Shown here one piece after another: positions 30,706-39,764 of a DNA stretch of 64,000 nt. Made by a program: the position numbers and the translations under genes. Numbering within the stretch: position 1 is the stretch's first letter; every line of letters begins with the position of its first letter. The DNA comes from SHVZ01 sp041906305 (GTDB lineage Bacteria > Pseudomonadota > Alphaproteobacteria > SHVZ01), in assembly GCA_041906305.1 (NCBI GenBank), contig JAYRJL010000009.1:62001-126000 (forward strand). Direction: 5' to 3'. The notes beneath the pieces are model-generated. The model was not told where the DNA came from. It saw only the letters and a program-made list of their open reading frames with translations, and searched no databases.

Positions 30706-33159
30706 CTAGACAGCCTCCCCATAAAGAGCGGACTGTAGATCTTTCACTGCTCGTTCGAACCCCGGCCTGTCGCCGAATGCCTTGATAAGCTGCACGACGC
30801 TCCCCATTGCCGAGAAGGGCGCGATCTTCAAAACGTTAGTGTCGTCGAGGTTCAGAATCCCTTCGTCCGCGTACTTGGCAAGCAAGGCGTCAAGTACCGA
30901 GCGGGCCTGCGGACCGTACTTCGTGAAGACGTCGCGCTTCTTCACGTTCTCCGCGCGCTCGCGGCGAGTCAGCGGCTTGCGATCGAAGGCCACATGGCAG
31001 ATCAGGTCAAAGGGGTCGAGGTCTTTGCCGACTTCGTCCGCGATCGGATCGAGCGGCAACCCCTCGGCCGCCAATTCGTCGATGATCGCTTGCTTGCGCT
31101 CCGCCGATTTCCAGCGCCTGAGGAAGTCATCGAGGCTGGCGAACCGCTTCTTCAGCGCGGTCTTGGTGAAGTCCCGCAGGGTTTCGGTGACGAGTTTGCC
31201 GTTCTCGTCGAGATACTCCACACGCTCGGCAATGACCGTCGCTCCGACGCCATCAACGTAGACCTTCCTGATCTTATCGCCGCCTGGAGCAATCGAAATA
31301 TCGGGCGGCGCACCATCGAAGACAATCGTTTCCTCGTCGCCTTCCCCGTGGGAATCGTCGAGCCCCGGCGTGTCGTAGGGGACATCGTCCGGCGGGCTGA
31401 TCGGGTCACCCTCGCCTGGCTCGTAGATCTGGACGGGTTCCCCGTCGAAATCCGGGTCGGCGAAGTGCGTGGTCGCGCCGCGAAAGTCGATCAGCGTGAA
31501 GTAGAACTTCCTCGTGTCCTCATGCACGCGGGTGCCGCGCCCGACGATCTGCTTGAACTCGGTCATCGATCCGACCTCACGATCCAGCACGATCAATCGG
31601 CAGGTCTGCGCGTCCACCCCGGTCGAGAGCAGTCGCGAGGTCGTCACCAGGACGGGGTACTTGGCTTCCGGATCGATGAAGTTGCCGAGTTGATCCTGGC
31701 CTTCCTTGTCGTTGCCGGTGATGCGCATGACGTAGCGGTGATTTTCGGCAACGAGGTCGGCGTTCTCGTTCACCAGCGCCTGGCGCATCCGCCCTGCATG
31801 CTCCTGATCGACGCAGAAGACGATGGTTTTCTGGAAGCGATCCCCGCTCTCTTTCAGGAACTCGGTGACTTTCTTCGCGACCAGCTTGGTCCGGTCGTCC
31901 AGCACCAGGGTGCGATCGAAGTCCTTCGTATTGTAGATGCGATCCTCGACCTCGTTCCCATCGCGGTCGAGTTGGCCTTTCTCCGGCCGATATCCCTCCA
32001 CGTCACGGTCGATGTGGACCTTGACTACCTTGTAGGGCGCGAGGAAGCCATCGCTGATGCCCTGCTTCAGGGAATAGGAGAATACCGGGTCGCCGAAATA
32101 GGCGATGTTCGAGACGTACCGGGTCTCCTTCGGCGTCGCCGTCATGCCGATCTGGGTAGCAGAGGAGAAGTAGTCGAGGATCTCGCGCCACGCGGAGTCC
32201 TCGGCCGCGCTGCCGCGGTGGCACTCGTCGATGACGATCAGGTCGAAGAAGTCGCGCGAGAATCCCCGGAACAGCTTCTGGTGCTCCTCCGGCCCGGTGA
32301 TCGCCTGGTAGAGCCCCAGATAGACCTCGTAGGACTTGTTGATCTGCCGAGAGGCATCGATCGCCGAGGGTAGATCGGAAAGCGTTCCATCCGGCTTCTC
32401 GATGGTGTTCGACCGTGCGCTGAGCTTGGCCATGACGCCACCGAACGGGCGGAAGTCGTTCACCATCGTCTGGTCGATCAGCACGTTTCGGTCAGCCAGA
32501 AACAGGATGCGCTTCTTGCGTCCCGCCCGCCAAAGTCTCCAGATGATCTGGAAGGCGGTATAGGTCTTGCCCGTACCAGTCGCCATCACGAGCAGGAGGC
32601 GGTCCTGCCCCTTGGCGATGGCCTCAATCGCCGCATTGACGGCATTGATTTGATAGTAGCGCGGCGCCTTGCCACTGCCGCCGTCGAAATAGTCCTGAAG
32701 AACGACCTTCTCCGCCTCAGGGTCCAGCCCCTTCCAGGCACGATAGCGAGACCAAAGGACATCCGGAGACGGAAAGGCGTCAATGCCGAGGTTCGCCTCG
32801 ATTGGATTGCTTTGGCCGGTCCGGTCGTGGAACAGGAAGCCGTCGCCGTTCGAGGAGAATACGAAGGGGATGTTCAGGGTGGCGGCGTATTCGAGGCCCT
32901 GCGCCATCCCGTCACCGACGCTGTGGGTGTTGTCCTTGGCCTCGATCAACGCCAGAGGGATGTTCGGCTTGAAGTAGAGGATGTAGTCGGCACGTTTGGC
33001 CTGGCCGCGGGCGACGAGCTTTCCCCGGACGATGATGCGCCCCTTGGTAAAGCCCACCTCCTCGCGGACCTGCAGCATCTCGTCCCACCCGGCCTTGTGC
33101 AGGGCCGGCGTGATGAACTTGCTGCAGATGTCGCGCTCGCTGAGGTCCTTCTTGTTCAT
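30706..33159 (-). CDS. hsdR: HsdR, type I restriction endonuclease subunit (EcoEI-like)
   Basis: An 817-residue restriction and translocation subunit. Order: N-terminal nuclease domain with the PD-(D/E)XK core ADYILYF...LALIEAKDN (about 58-78); SF2 helicase motor with Walker A MATGTGKTYTA (about 191-201), DECH box (about 297-300), TATPKETRYVS and motif VI-like QIVGRGTRVHED (about 534-545); and an EcoEI-type C-terminal domain (from about 640). It is compact compared with 1000-residue HsdR proteins, as is usual for this branch. It is the first gene of the operon; promoter elements should lie in the 151-bp gap shared with the divergent membrane-protein gene. Confidence 0.94.
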   Translation of the reverse strand: MNKKDLSERDICSKFITPALHKAGWDEMLQVREEVGFTKGRIIVRGKLVARGQAKRADYILYFKPNIPLALIEAKDNTHSVGDGMAQGLEYAATLNIPFVFSSNGDGFLFHDRTGQSNPIEANLGIDAFPSPDVLWSRYRAWKGLDPEAEKVVLQDYFDGGSGKAPRYYQINAVNAAIEAIAKGQDRLLLVMATGTGKTYTAFQIIWRLWRAGRKKRILFLADRNVLIDQTMVNDFRPFGGVMAKLSARSNTIEKPDGTLSDLPSAIDASRQINKSYEVYLGLYQAITGPEEHQKLFRGFSRDFFDLIVIDECHRGSAAEDSAWREILDYFSSATQIGMTATPKETRYVSNIAYFGDPVFSYSLKQGISDGFLAPYKVVKVHIDRDVEGYRPEKGQLDRDGNEVEDRIYNTKDFDRTLVLDDRTKLVAKKVTEFLKESGDRFQKTIVFCVDQEHAGRMRQALVNENADLVAENHRYVMRITGNDKEGQDQLGNFIDPEAKYPVLVTTSRLLSTGVDAQTCRLIVLDREVGSMTEFKQIVGRGTRVHEDTRKFYFTLIDFRGATTHFADPDFDGEPVQIYEPGEGDPISPPDDVPYDTPGLDDSHGEGDEETIVFDGAPPDISIAPGGDKIRKVYVDGVGATVIAERVEYLDENGKLVTETLRDFTKTALKKRFASLDDFLRRWKSAERKQAIIDELAAEGLPLDPIADEVGKDLDPFDLICHVAFDRKPLTRRERAENVKKRDVFTKYGPQARSVLDALLAKYADEGILNLDDTNVLKIAPFSAMGSVVQLIKAFGDRPGFERAVKDLQSALYGEAV

Positions 33160-33310
33160 TGGACCCGGATAGCGTCGCGATGAGTCACGCGGCTGTTGCT
33201 CGACGCCACCACCTTTTTCTCCCCCAGTCGACGCCTTACGCTACCCTGAGTAGATTTTAGATAAAAGCATCACGTCGGTAACTTGACTCGATCGCCTGGA
33301 GGCTTGGCCC

Positions 33311-34255
33311 TTGCTTTGGTGGATCGCATTCGGATGGCTGTCTTGCTCGGCCGTGGTCATTATCGGCGAGAGACTTCTGGCTCGGCATGACAAGGGCGTC
33401 GTTGAGCGTGGTGACGATACGGCCAAGGCCTTACTGACCTTCGGCATCCTCGCCCTGATTGCTCCGGCCTTGCTGGTGATCATCCTGGCCATGGCCATCC
33501 CCGCCGGCCCCGCGAAGGTCTTCAGGATCGCTCGCGGACTTCCTATCGATCCGTTTAGTAGACCTGAGAAGGAGTGGCTGGCTCAGTCGCCGGGCATCTT
33601 CGCCTATGACCTACTCTGTAGGCGAGCGATGGCGGATCAGCGCCTGAAGGGCGAGCGGATCTCGGAGTGGCCGGGTTGGCGGACCGAGATGACACCCGAT
33701 GCAATGATCCTCGATGTCGTTTCGAAGCACCACGCGCTGAAGAGCGCCGGCCTCAACGACTCCCAAATCTTCGCCCGAATTGATGCTCACAGGTTCGACG
33801 AGGGAGAAGGCCAGATCCCAACATCGTGTGATCTTGAGGGCTACGTGAGCTATCGCCTTGGTATCGAGGACCCCGGCTATCTCGATCTCGGGGCAGACTT
33901 CATTCGAGCGCAGATTGCGTTTTGCGAAAAGTATGTACGCCATCGCGCCGAAGAGCGGGCTGATCATGACTGGCCCCCTCAGACGTGGCTTCGCAAGAAG
34001 ATCGACCTGCTGCACTTCGAGCGTACCGGGACAGGCATCGACCCGATAGCCGAAGGCTCGCCGGCAGCCTTGACCCGAGGCGGAGATAGAGTCCGGAGGG
34101 ATCTCTTGGATCTGAAGTTTCTAATGCTGCCGGGTGACGAGCTTTGGACGTTCTCAAGTCCGCCGGAGGACTGGGCCAATCTCGGTGGCCGTGCCGGGAT
34201 CGCCCTGGTCCGGGCTGGCCGCTCAATCGGCCACGTCATCACCAGTATGAATTAA
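33311..34255 (+). CDS. membrane protein of unknown function, divergent from hsdR
   Basis: A 314-residue protein with two N-terminal transmembrane helices (about 3-22 and 40-66) and a soluble C-terminal domain of about 245 residues rich in charged and Trp/Tyr residues (EWPGWRTEM, DLEGYVSYRLGIEDPGYLD). It starts at TTG 33311, supported by GGAGG 8 nt upstream; no ATG or GTG fits better. It is transcribed away from hsdR and converges on the Hsp70 operon. No family recognised. A membrane effector or sensor within the defence island is possible. Confidence 0.6.
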   Translation: MLWWIAFGWLSCSAVVIIGERLLARHDKGVVERGDDTAKALLTFGILALIAPALLVIILAMAIPAGPAKVFRIARGLPIDPFSRPEKEWLAQSPGIFAYDLLCRRAMADQRLKGERISEWPGWRTEMTPDAMILDVVSKHHALKSAGLNDSQIFARIDAHRFDEGEGQIPTSCDLEGYVSYRLGIEDPGYLDLGADFIRAQIAFCEKYVRHRAEERADHDWPPQTWLRKKIDLLHFERTGTGIDPIAEGSPAALTRGGDRVRRDLLDLKFLMLPGDELWTFSSPPEDWANLGGRAGIALVRAGRSIGHVITSMN

Positions 34256-34335
34256 CAAATAGCGTCTGGGCGACGGCGACGGCTCGCGAACAGTTACAGT
34301 TGCCAACGCCCTTGCATACTACACGGCGCTTGAAC

Positions 34336-36279
34336 TCAATCCCTTACGGAAGGCAAACCCTCTCTCTCGGAGGGCGACGACGGGTGGGTTGGTGAAACTA
34401 CATGTCGCCATTCTCCACAATGATGAATGCGGCAGGCGTCGACTGCTCCTTGCTCTCGGATCGCGTAGATGGTTCGCCTACAGAAGGAACACGTCGCATA
34501 ATACATCTTCTCCGCATGCTGCAATTCCGTTGCGTCATGAGAGTGCTTAGTCAGGAAGTTGGGCTTCCACATTTCGACGATATCGCCGGGAACTAGTGTC
34601 CAGTTTTCAACATCCGACACGTTGGATCTGATCGCAATCCCGCCAGAGGAGTCCGCGGTTGCAAGGGAACGCTCTCTGGGTCGACCCTGCGTGGAACTAT
34701 CGCCGCCGTCCGGGTCGAAATTTCCATCTGTTCCCGATCCGCTCGACCTCACCTCGCTCGGCGGTAGCGCCAATCCGAAATCGAGGTCGTGAACCTCGGC
34801 TTTCACAACTTCGCCCCTCAGCTTCGAACTCACGGAGAGGTGAGCGATGTAGTCATGGTCGATCTGAACCTGACATTCCAGGCGTTCGATAAAGGGGCCG
34901 GCATGAGGATCTACCGGAAGGTTCAATGAGCAAAGCGTTGCGCGCTCATCGCCTGATTGCAATAGACCAACCTTGCGAGGCTTGGTGAACTCAAACGTCG
35001 CCATCCCGTCTCGGGGATCGACGCAATAGAACCGCCTGACATCAGCGGCAACAACGCCATTCTCGACGGGGAGCGGAAGGCCAGCATTGACGATCGGAAG
35101 ATGCGTCCCGCGGCGAGTGCCATCCGTGACAAGCACTTCTACAGGCTTCGCAAGCGTCAATCTGAGACTGTCGTGAGCGATCCACGCCGCCCCTTCAGCG
35201 ATAATGCTCTCGCGATTGGCAAGTGCGGGAACCCGTGTGCCGAAACGTTCAATCAACCCATTCCAGATGGCTGGCATATTCACCATGCCTCCGGTGGCAA
35301 TGCATAGTTCGATATCGCTGCGATCCAGACGGGCCTCCTCAAGGAGGCGATCGATTTCGCCAAGTCCGTGATTCACGAGATCCTTCGATAGGCTCTCCAG
35401 TCTTTGTCGTGTCAGATCGACCGTGAGATTTCTCACGGGGCCATCTCCACGGAGATAGTCCTTAGCAACGACTACGAACTTTTCACCCGTCGACAACGCA
35501 ATTTTTGCTTGCTCACACTGAGTAAGCAGTGACGCGGCGGCGCCAGGTTGTTCTAGCGCTGATATGTCTGAAATGCCGTGCTTAGCCGCATGCTTATCCC
35601 TGATCTCGATGCGAAGACGTTCATCAAAGCGGTCTCCGCCGATCTCGTTATTTCCTCGGTTAGCAACCTGCATTACGACCCCGCCGAGAATGCGGCAGAT
35701 AGTCAGGTCGAGAGTCCCGCCACCCCAGTCAAAAACCAAGATGACGCGGTTCTCAAGCTTGGCCAGTTCGCGATGGAAATCCGGATTTGCGCGAAGGTAG
35801 GCATAAAGGGCGGCAGCAGGCTCGTGCACGAACTGAAGCACGCCGATCCCGGCTTTCCTGGCGGCAGCGCGTAGTGATCTTCGTTGCGGCCCCGCAAAGT
35901 CCACCGGAATCGTCATTACCGCACGAGAGATATCGTAGGGCTGCTGCAAGCGGCTCGCCGCATTGTCCCGAATGTGACGGAGAACCTCCGAAACGATGTC
36001 GGAAGGCTCGATGGCCCGACCTTCGACGTGAACCAAGCCTTCCCGCCGCAATCTCATTTTTGGGGAGCGGACGAAGCCGTGCGCAACGCCGCCTTCAAGG
36101 GACTCGATGTGCTTTCGCGCTTCACGCCCGACCACCACGTCACTGCCGCGATACCACACGACCGACGGATGCGGTTTGTCATCGGCTTCGTTGGTCAGCG
36201 CTTGTACTTCATCCCCAACAACAAGTGCGGCCAGACTGTTGGTGGTGCCAAAATCCAAGCCAAAAACCACCTCACTCAT
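34336..36279 (-). CDS. Hsp70-like ATPase with Cys/His-rich tail
   Basis: A 647-residue Hsp70-family protein. The actin-like ATPase domain (1-385) is intact: GLDFGTTNSLAALV (7-20, phosphate 1), VFDWGGGTLDLT (about 192-203, phosphate 2), GNNEIGGDRFDERL, and IATGGMVNMPAI (about 334-345, adenosine site). The C-terminal half is unlike the DnaK substrate domain: a diverged beta region (about 390-500), a low-complexity Ser/Gly/Asp linker (about 505-545) and a Cys/His cluster CSFC...CRIHHC (about 600-625) that could bind zinc. It is the last gene of a three-gene operon and its ATG overlaps the coiled-coil gene by 8 nt. It is clearly not the housekeeping DnaK. Confidence 0.8.
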   Translation of the reverse strand: MSEVVFGLDFGTTNSLAALVVGDEVQALTNEADDKPHPSVVWYRGSDVVVGREARKHIESLEGGVAHGFVRSPKMRLRREGLVHVEGRAIEPSDIVSEVLRHIRDNAASRLQQPYDISRAVMTIPVDFAGPQRRSLRAAARKAGIGVLQFVHEPAAALYAYLRANPDFHRELAKLENRVILVFDWGGGTLDLTICRILGGVVMQVANRGNNEIGGDRFDERLRIEIRDKHAAKHGISDISALEQPGAAASLLTQCEQAKIALSTGEKFVVVAKDYLRGDGPVRNLTVDLTRQRLESLSKDLVNHGLGEIDRLLEEARLDRSDIELCIATGGMVNMPAIWNGLIERFGTRVPALANRESIIAEGAAWIAHDSLRLTLAKPVEVLVTDGTRRGTHLPIVNAGLPLPVENGVVAADVRRFYCVDPRDGMATFEFTKPRKVGLLQSGDERATLCSLNLPVDPHAGPFIERLECQVQIDHDYIAHLSVSSKLRGEVVKAEVHDLDFGLALPPSEVRSSGSGTDGNFDPDGGDSSTQGRPRERSLATADSSGGIAIRSNVSDVENWTLVPGDIVEMWKPNFLTKHSHDATELQHAEKMYYATCSFCRRTIYAIREQGAVDACRIHHCGEWRHVVSPTHPSSPSEREGLPSVRD

Positions 36280-37315
36280 TGGACTTACCTATTTCACTGT
36301 CGATCGCCGAGATTGCCATCTCAATGCGTTGGCGCACTGCATCCATATGGGGAGGTTCGAAGTCTAACGCATCGCGGGCGTCCGACAGTGGCTGACGCAG
36401 CCGTTCAGCAAGAAAACTTCGAGACCGACCTGCCTGCTTCGAACGCTCAAGCGTGCGTAGTTGTCTCTCGTTATGCAGATCGTTTTGCAAAGCGGCGAGC
36501 TCACTGGACTGCCGCGCATAATCCTCTCTTGCTTTGTCGATCTCAGACTGGGCCGACTTTAGCTTGAGTTCCAACGCCGCTATTCGGTCCTGAAGCCCCG
36601 CGAGACTTGAGAAGACCTCCTGCCGCTCTCTTGTCGCCTCCATTACAAAGGAATCAAACAGCAAGGCAACCAAAGACAGGTCCTGGAGTTGGCCGATCTT
36701 GCTTCGGGCTAGCAATCGGATCGCTTCGCGCTTCAGATTTGACGCGGCAGAACCGCCCTTCGTTGCACTGGCCTTTCTAATGGAAAGTAGCGCGTCGATC
36801 GGACTGAGATTCCGTTGACCGAGAAACAAGACCAATACGAGGCGTAACAGGTTTTGTGTCCTAGTGCGGCGGCGCCTATCTTTTGCAACGAGCCCTTCGA
36901 CGGCCCCCTGCATAACTCGATCGAACAGCGTGTTTGCTGGCTCGTGTTCATCAGATTTGACGCCTGGCAGGTAGAAAGCGAGAGATGCTTTCGTCGCGTC
37001 CACGACCCATCGCGCGACCGGGTCCAGCCCCTTGTTCAGAAGCGCAACGGTGCGATCCAGAGTGGGATCGAGTTGACCGAGACGCTGCAGAGTTTCAGCA
37101 ATATCCTCCGCGGCAAAGGAACCAATCTTTGCTTCCCTCACCGCCTTGAAGAATGCCGCAGGCTTAACCTTCGAGTCGGAGTAGTAAGCCGCCAGCCGAG
37201 GTATTGCCGGCCTCTCCTTCGCTGCATGGTCACTCGACTCTCGTTCTACAGCCTCGGCGTCTTCCTTCGCTGTATCTGGAGCGGTCTCGGTCGGCTTGGG
37301 GTCGTTCGCTGCCAT
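36272..37315 (-). CDS. coiled-coil protein of the Hsp70/zinc-finger operon
   Basis: A 347-residue protein. The N-terminal 45 residues are acidic and disordered-looking; about 50-225 is helical with a basic patch KDRRRRTRTQNLLRLVLVLFLG; about 230-310 is a long heptad-like coiled coil (LQDRIAALELKLKSAQSEI, DNLHNERQLR-like repeats); the C-terminus is helical. The ATG at 37315 (MAANDPK) lies 4 bp after the zinc-finger gene; the frame is open further upstream inside that gene but without a better start. No family recognised. It could be a scaffold or a nucleotide-exchange-like cofactor for the Hsp70-like ATPase (speculation from the coiled coil). Confidence 0.65.
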   Translation of the reverse strand: MAANDPKPTETAPDTAKEDAEAVERESSDHAAKERPAIPRLAAYYSDSKVKPAAFFKAVREAKIGSFAAEDIAETLQRLGQLDPTLDRTVALLNKGLDPVARWVVDATKASLAFYLPGVKSDEHEPANTLFDRVMQGAVEGLVAKDRRRRTRTQNLLRLVLVLFLGQRNLSPIDALLSIRKASATKGGSAASNLKREAIRLLARSKIGQLQDLSLVALLFDSFVMEATRERQEVFSSLAGLQDRIAALELKLKSAQSEIDKAREDYARQSSELAALQNDLHNERQLRTLERSKQAGRSRSFLAERLRQPLSDARDALDFEPPHMDAVRQRIEMAISAIDSEIGKSNE

Positions 37316-37319
37316 ACCT

Positions 37320-38480
37320 TCAAGTCTCCAGTCGATCGAGGTGGCTTGTCGCCCAAGCTTCGAACCCAAATGTTGTACGAAGGCGCCTAAGCGGTTCGAG
37401 GGCAGCTTCGTCAGCGCCGAGCCGCAGTGCTGTTGCTGCCCAGAGAGCATGCACTTTCACTCGGTCTCGTGCCGCAAGGGTTTGCGCTTCAGTGGCCTGC
37501 CGACAGTCCTCAAGCAACGTTGGCCCCCAGCGTGTTTGCCGATAGAGCCGATCAGCGAGATCAAGGATGCGATCGATTGCTTGATCGAATGGGCATAGGT
37601 TCACGACAGGTCCGGGCGCCTCCTCCGCCGTATCTGTGATGAGTGGGGCGCTTCGACCAACCAGCGGAGCAAGCATGGCATTGCACCGATCTAGACGGCG
37701 AAACCCGGTTGGATGATCAATTCTGCTGAAATCATTGAATGCAAATCGAACCAATCCGCAGACTACGACTGGCAGGGGACGCTGAAATTCCTCTAGTCCT
37801 CGCAGGGCACCACCGTAGAGGCTGTCAGCTTCCGCGAGAGGAAGCGTGACCCCGGTACCCATTGCTTGGTCTTTCACGAGAAGACCTCGAACATACGATC
37901 CGAGGGCGTCGGCATAGTCGCCGACCACGCCCGCGCAACGCGAGTCCCTAAGGAAGCTAGCGATCTGCGCCATTTTGGGCGTACTAGTCGCCAAATGGTC
38001 AATAAATGCCCGATCGACCGCATCGATCGATGCCTTGCTGGGAACACGGAGCGTAAGGCGGTAGGGCTGGTAAACCGGACTAGCTACCTCGTCAAATTGA
38101 TTTACCAGTTCAATTTCAAGAACGGCATCTCTCTCGCGTGACAACAATGACGGTATGCGGCGCGGTGATAGATCATCCATCCAGATGCCGTTGAGGCGGA
38201 CACGGGCCGATGAGCAGTTCTCGATCGATATCTGGTCCGTTTGAAAAAGCTGCCTAATCGTCGATACCTTATCGGGTTCGCGTCCTGAAATCAGAAGAAC
38301 CGGGCGGTCGCCGTGATGCCTGGACGATAGATGTGCGGTAAGGGCATGTCGATCATCGAAGGTCTCGGCGCAGAAGGGACAATGATGGCGAGGAGGTCCA
38401 AGTGGACCGAATGTCGGCAGGGCTTCCGTCGCCTCAAAGAAGCGCCTGAGAACATCCTCGCGATAGGATGCAGCACCCAC
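37320..38480 (-). CDS. C2H2 zinc-finger protein, first gene of the Hsp70 operon
   Basis: A 386-residue protein with one classic C2H2 finger near the N-terminus: CPFC, then 12 residues, then HLSSRHH (about 34-55), rare in bacteria. The rest, about 330 residues, is a mixed alpha/beta and helical region of unknown fold (FNDFSRIDHPTGFRRLDRCN, CPFDQAIDRILDLADRLYRQ). GTG 38480 is preferred since GAAGGG lies 9 nt upstream; TTG 38486 is closer to it. It is probably the recognition component (nucleic acid or protein) of a three-gene module with the coiled-coil and Hsp70-like genes (inference). Confidence 0.65.
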   Translation of the reverse strand: MGAASYREDVLRRFFEATEALPTFGPLGPPRHHCPFCAETFDDRHALTAHLSSRHHGDRPVLLISGREPDKVSTIRQLFQTDQISIENCSSARVRLNGIWMDDLSPRRIPSLLSRERDAVLEIELVNQFDEVASPVYQPYRLTLRVPSKASIDAVDRAFIDHLATSTPKMAQIASFLRDSRCAGVVGDYADALGSYVRGLLVKDQAMGTGVTLPLAEADSLYGGALRGLEEFQRPLPVVVCGLVRFAFNDFSRIDHPTGFRRLDRCNAMLAPLVGRSAPLITDTAEEAPGPVVNLCPFDQAIDRILDLADRLYRQTRWGPTLLEDCRQATEAQTLAARDRVKVHALWAATALRLGADEAALEPLRRLRTTFGFEAWATSHLDRLET

Positions 38481-38486
38481 TCGCAA

Positions 38487-38833
38487 TTACCCTTCAATCG
38501 TTCGGTGGCAGTACCATTCGAGCGGCCGACTCATCTGCAATCCGCTAGGAGCGGGCAGCCCCCGTCAGGGCAATTGGTGAGCGTTGAGTGAAATCGAGTT
38601 TCATAGTCCCTGCCCATGCAGAAGGCCGTTAGATCACCGCTCGTCCGTTAACCCGCGCCCCCCGGCAGCATAATAGCTGTCCGCGTCCCCTGGATAGCCC
38701 TCGGGTCCGAGCTTGAGTCCGCTGCTGCCGCCGTAGAATGGGCACAGTTCTCGCGAGACCCCAAATTGGTCCGTTCACAAATATCGCAGAGCACGAACTA
38801 GATGACTGCCCGAGGTATTGGGACGCCTCAATC
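38487..38833. other. intergenic stretch upstream of the zinc-finger operon
   Basis: About 350 bp between the zinc-finger gene and the NUDIX gene. It must hold the promoter of the three-gene operon. Only a weak 74-codon minus-strand frame runs through it, with no good start and odd composition, so I do not call a gene. No clear repeat or terminator seen. Confidence 0.5.
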
Positions 38834-39667
38834 TCAGGAAGAGGTCCAGACAATCCCTGAGGTCAACGCATTCTTGACGGACTGTAGCACCTCTAGATCG
38901 CGCTCGCGGCCTTTCGGGGTCTTGCTCTTAGCGATCATCGCACGCGCTTCACTGAACGTAGCCCACCGCGTCTCCGAGGTTTCATCCTCGTATTCGCCTT
39001 GCTCGCCAATCGGCTCCATCAGATAGAAGGCTGTCGTCGTGACGTCACCGCGGAACGCCTGCGGAATAGCAGCGACGATACGCGCGCGATATCCGGTCTC
39101 TTCCAGGACCTCACGAAGGGCGGTCTGCTCCGGAGTTTCCCCTTCGTCGGAGCGGCCCTTGGGAAAGGTCCAGACATAGCCGCCGTAGTGACCTTTCGGC
39201 TCCCGTAGCAACACCCTGCCTTTCGCGTCAACGAGCACGCCGCCATAGGCGTCGGCCTTGGGAATGACGGAAGCAGCCTTAGCAACGGCCAGCGGCCGGC
39301 GGGGTCGTGCTCCCGGCGCCTCGAAGGCCGGGTTCCCCTGCATCCGGTAAAGCACGTCCCAAACGTCGTGGTAGAGCTTGGCACGCTTGGCGCCCTGGCG
39401 ATCCGCGACCGCATTCTTGAAGTTCGAGTAGTCGAGAGTTTCGGCCAGCCGGGCCATCGCCGCCGCCACCGCGGCGCGCGGGGCTCGCGCGCGGTATCGA
39501 TAGTCAGTGCTCTCGCTCTCCTCGATCGGTCCCAATTCCGGGAGCACTACTGTGCGCAGGGAGTCCAGGTCGGATCGCACGCGGGCTCGGACCGTCAATG
39601 AGCCGCCCTCGGCGTCACCCGGCTTCTCGACCACACTGAAAAACCCGTACGGGGTGAGTAGCCACAT
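38834..39667 (-). CDS. two-domain NUDIX hydrolase
   Basis: A 277-residue protein. Residues 1-112 form a small domain that starts MWLLTPYGFFSVVEKPGD and contains VRARVRSDLDSLRT and LDYSNFKNAV; this domain is usually found as a stand-alone protein of unknown function. Residues 135-260 are a NUDIX domain with a full signature (G-x5-E-x7-REVLEETGY) at about 183-205. NUDIX enzymes cleave nucleoside diphosphates linked to another moiety. The substrate is unknown. It lies alone inside the island, between the Hsp70 operon and the second recombinase, on the same strand as both. Confidence 0.8.
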   Translation of the reverse strand: MWLLTPYGFFSVVEKPGDAEGGSLTVRARVRSDLDSLRTVVLPELGPIEESESTDYRYRARAPRAAVAAAMARLAETLDYSNFKNAVADRQGAKRAKLYHDVWDVLYRMQGNPAFEAPGARPRRPLAVAKAASVIPKADAYGGVLVDAKGRVLLREPKGHYGGYVWTFPKGRSDEGETPEQTALREVLEETGYRARIVAAIPQAFRGDVTTTAFYLMEPIGEQGEYEDETSETRWATFSEARAMIAKSKTPKGRERDLEVLQSVKNALTSGIVWTSS

Positions 39668-39764
39668 CGGTCTTGCCCCGATCGGTTCGATGGCCGGCGG
39701 TTAAGAGGTCAGCACTTCAGTGTAATCGCAGGCGCCCTGGATATTCCAGCCGGGCGACTCGGGC

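Noticed and set aside
34336..36279. Hsp70 gene considered as a housekeeping dnaK
   Set aside because: The C-terminal half lacks the DnaK substrate-binding domain and lid, there is no dnaJ or grpE nearby, and it sits in an island operon with unrelated partners.
38629..38853. 74-codon minus-strand frame in the gap before the zinc-finger operon
   Set aside because: Unusual Ser/Arg/Cys composition, no ribosome-binding site and no recognisable pattern; treated as non-coding.
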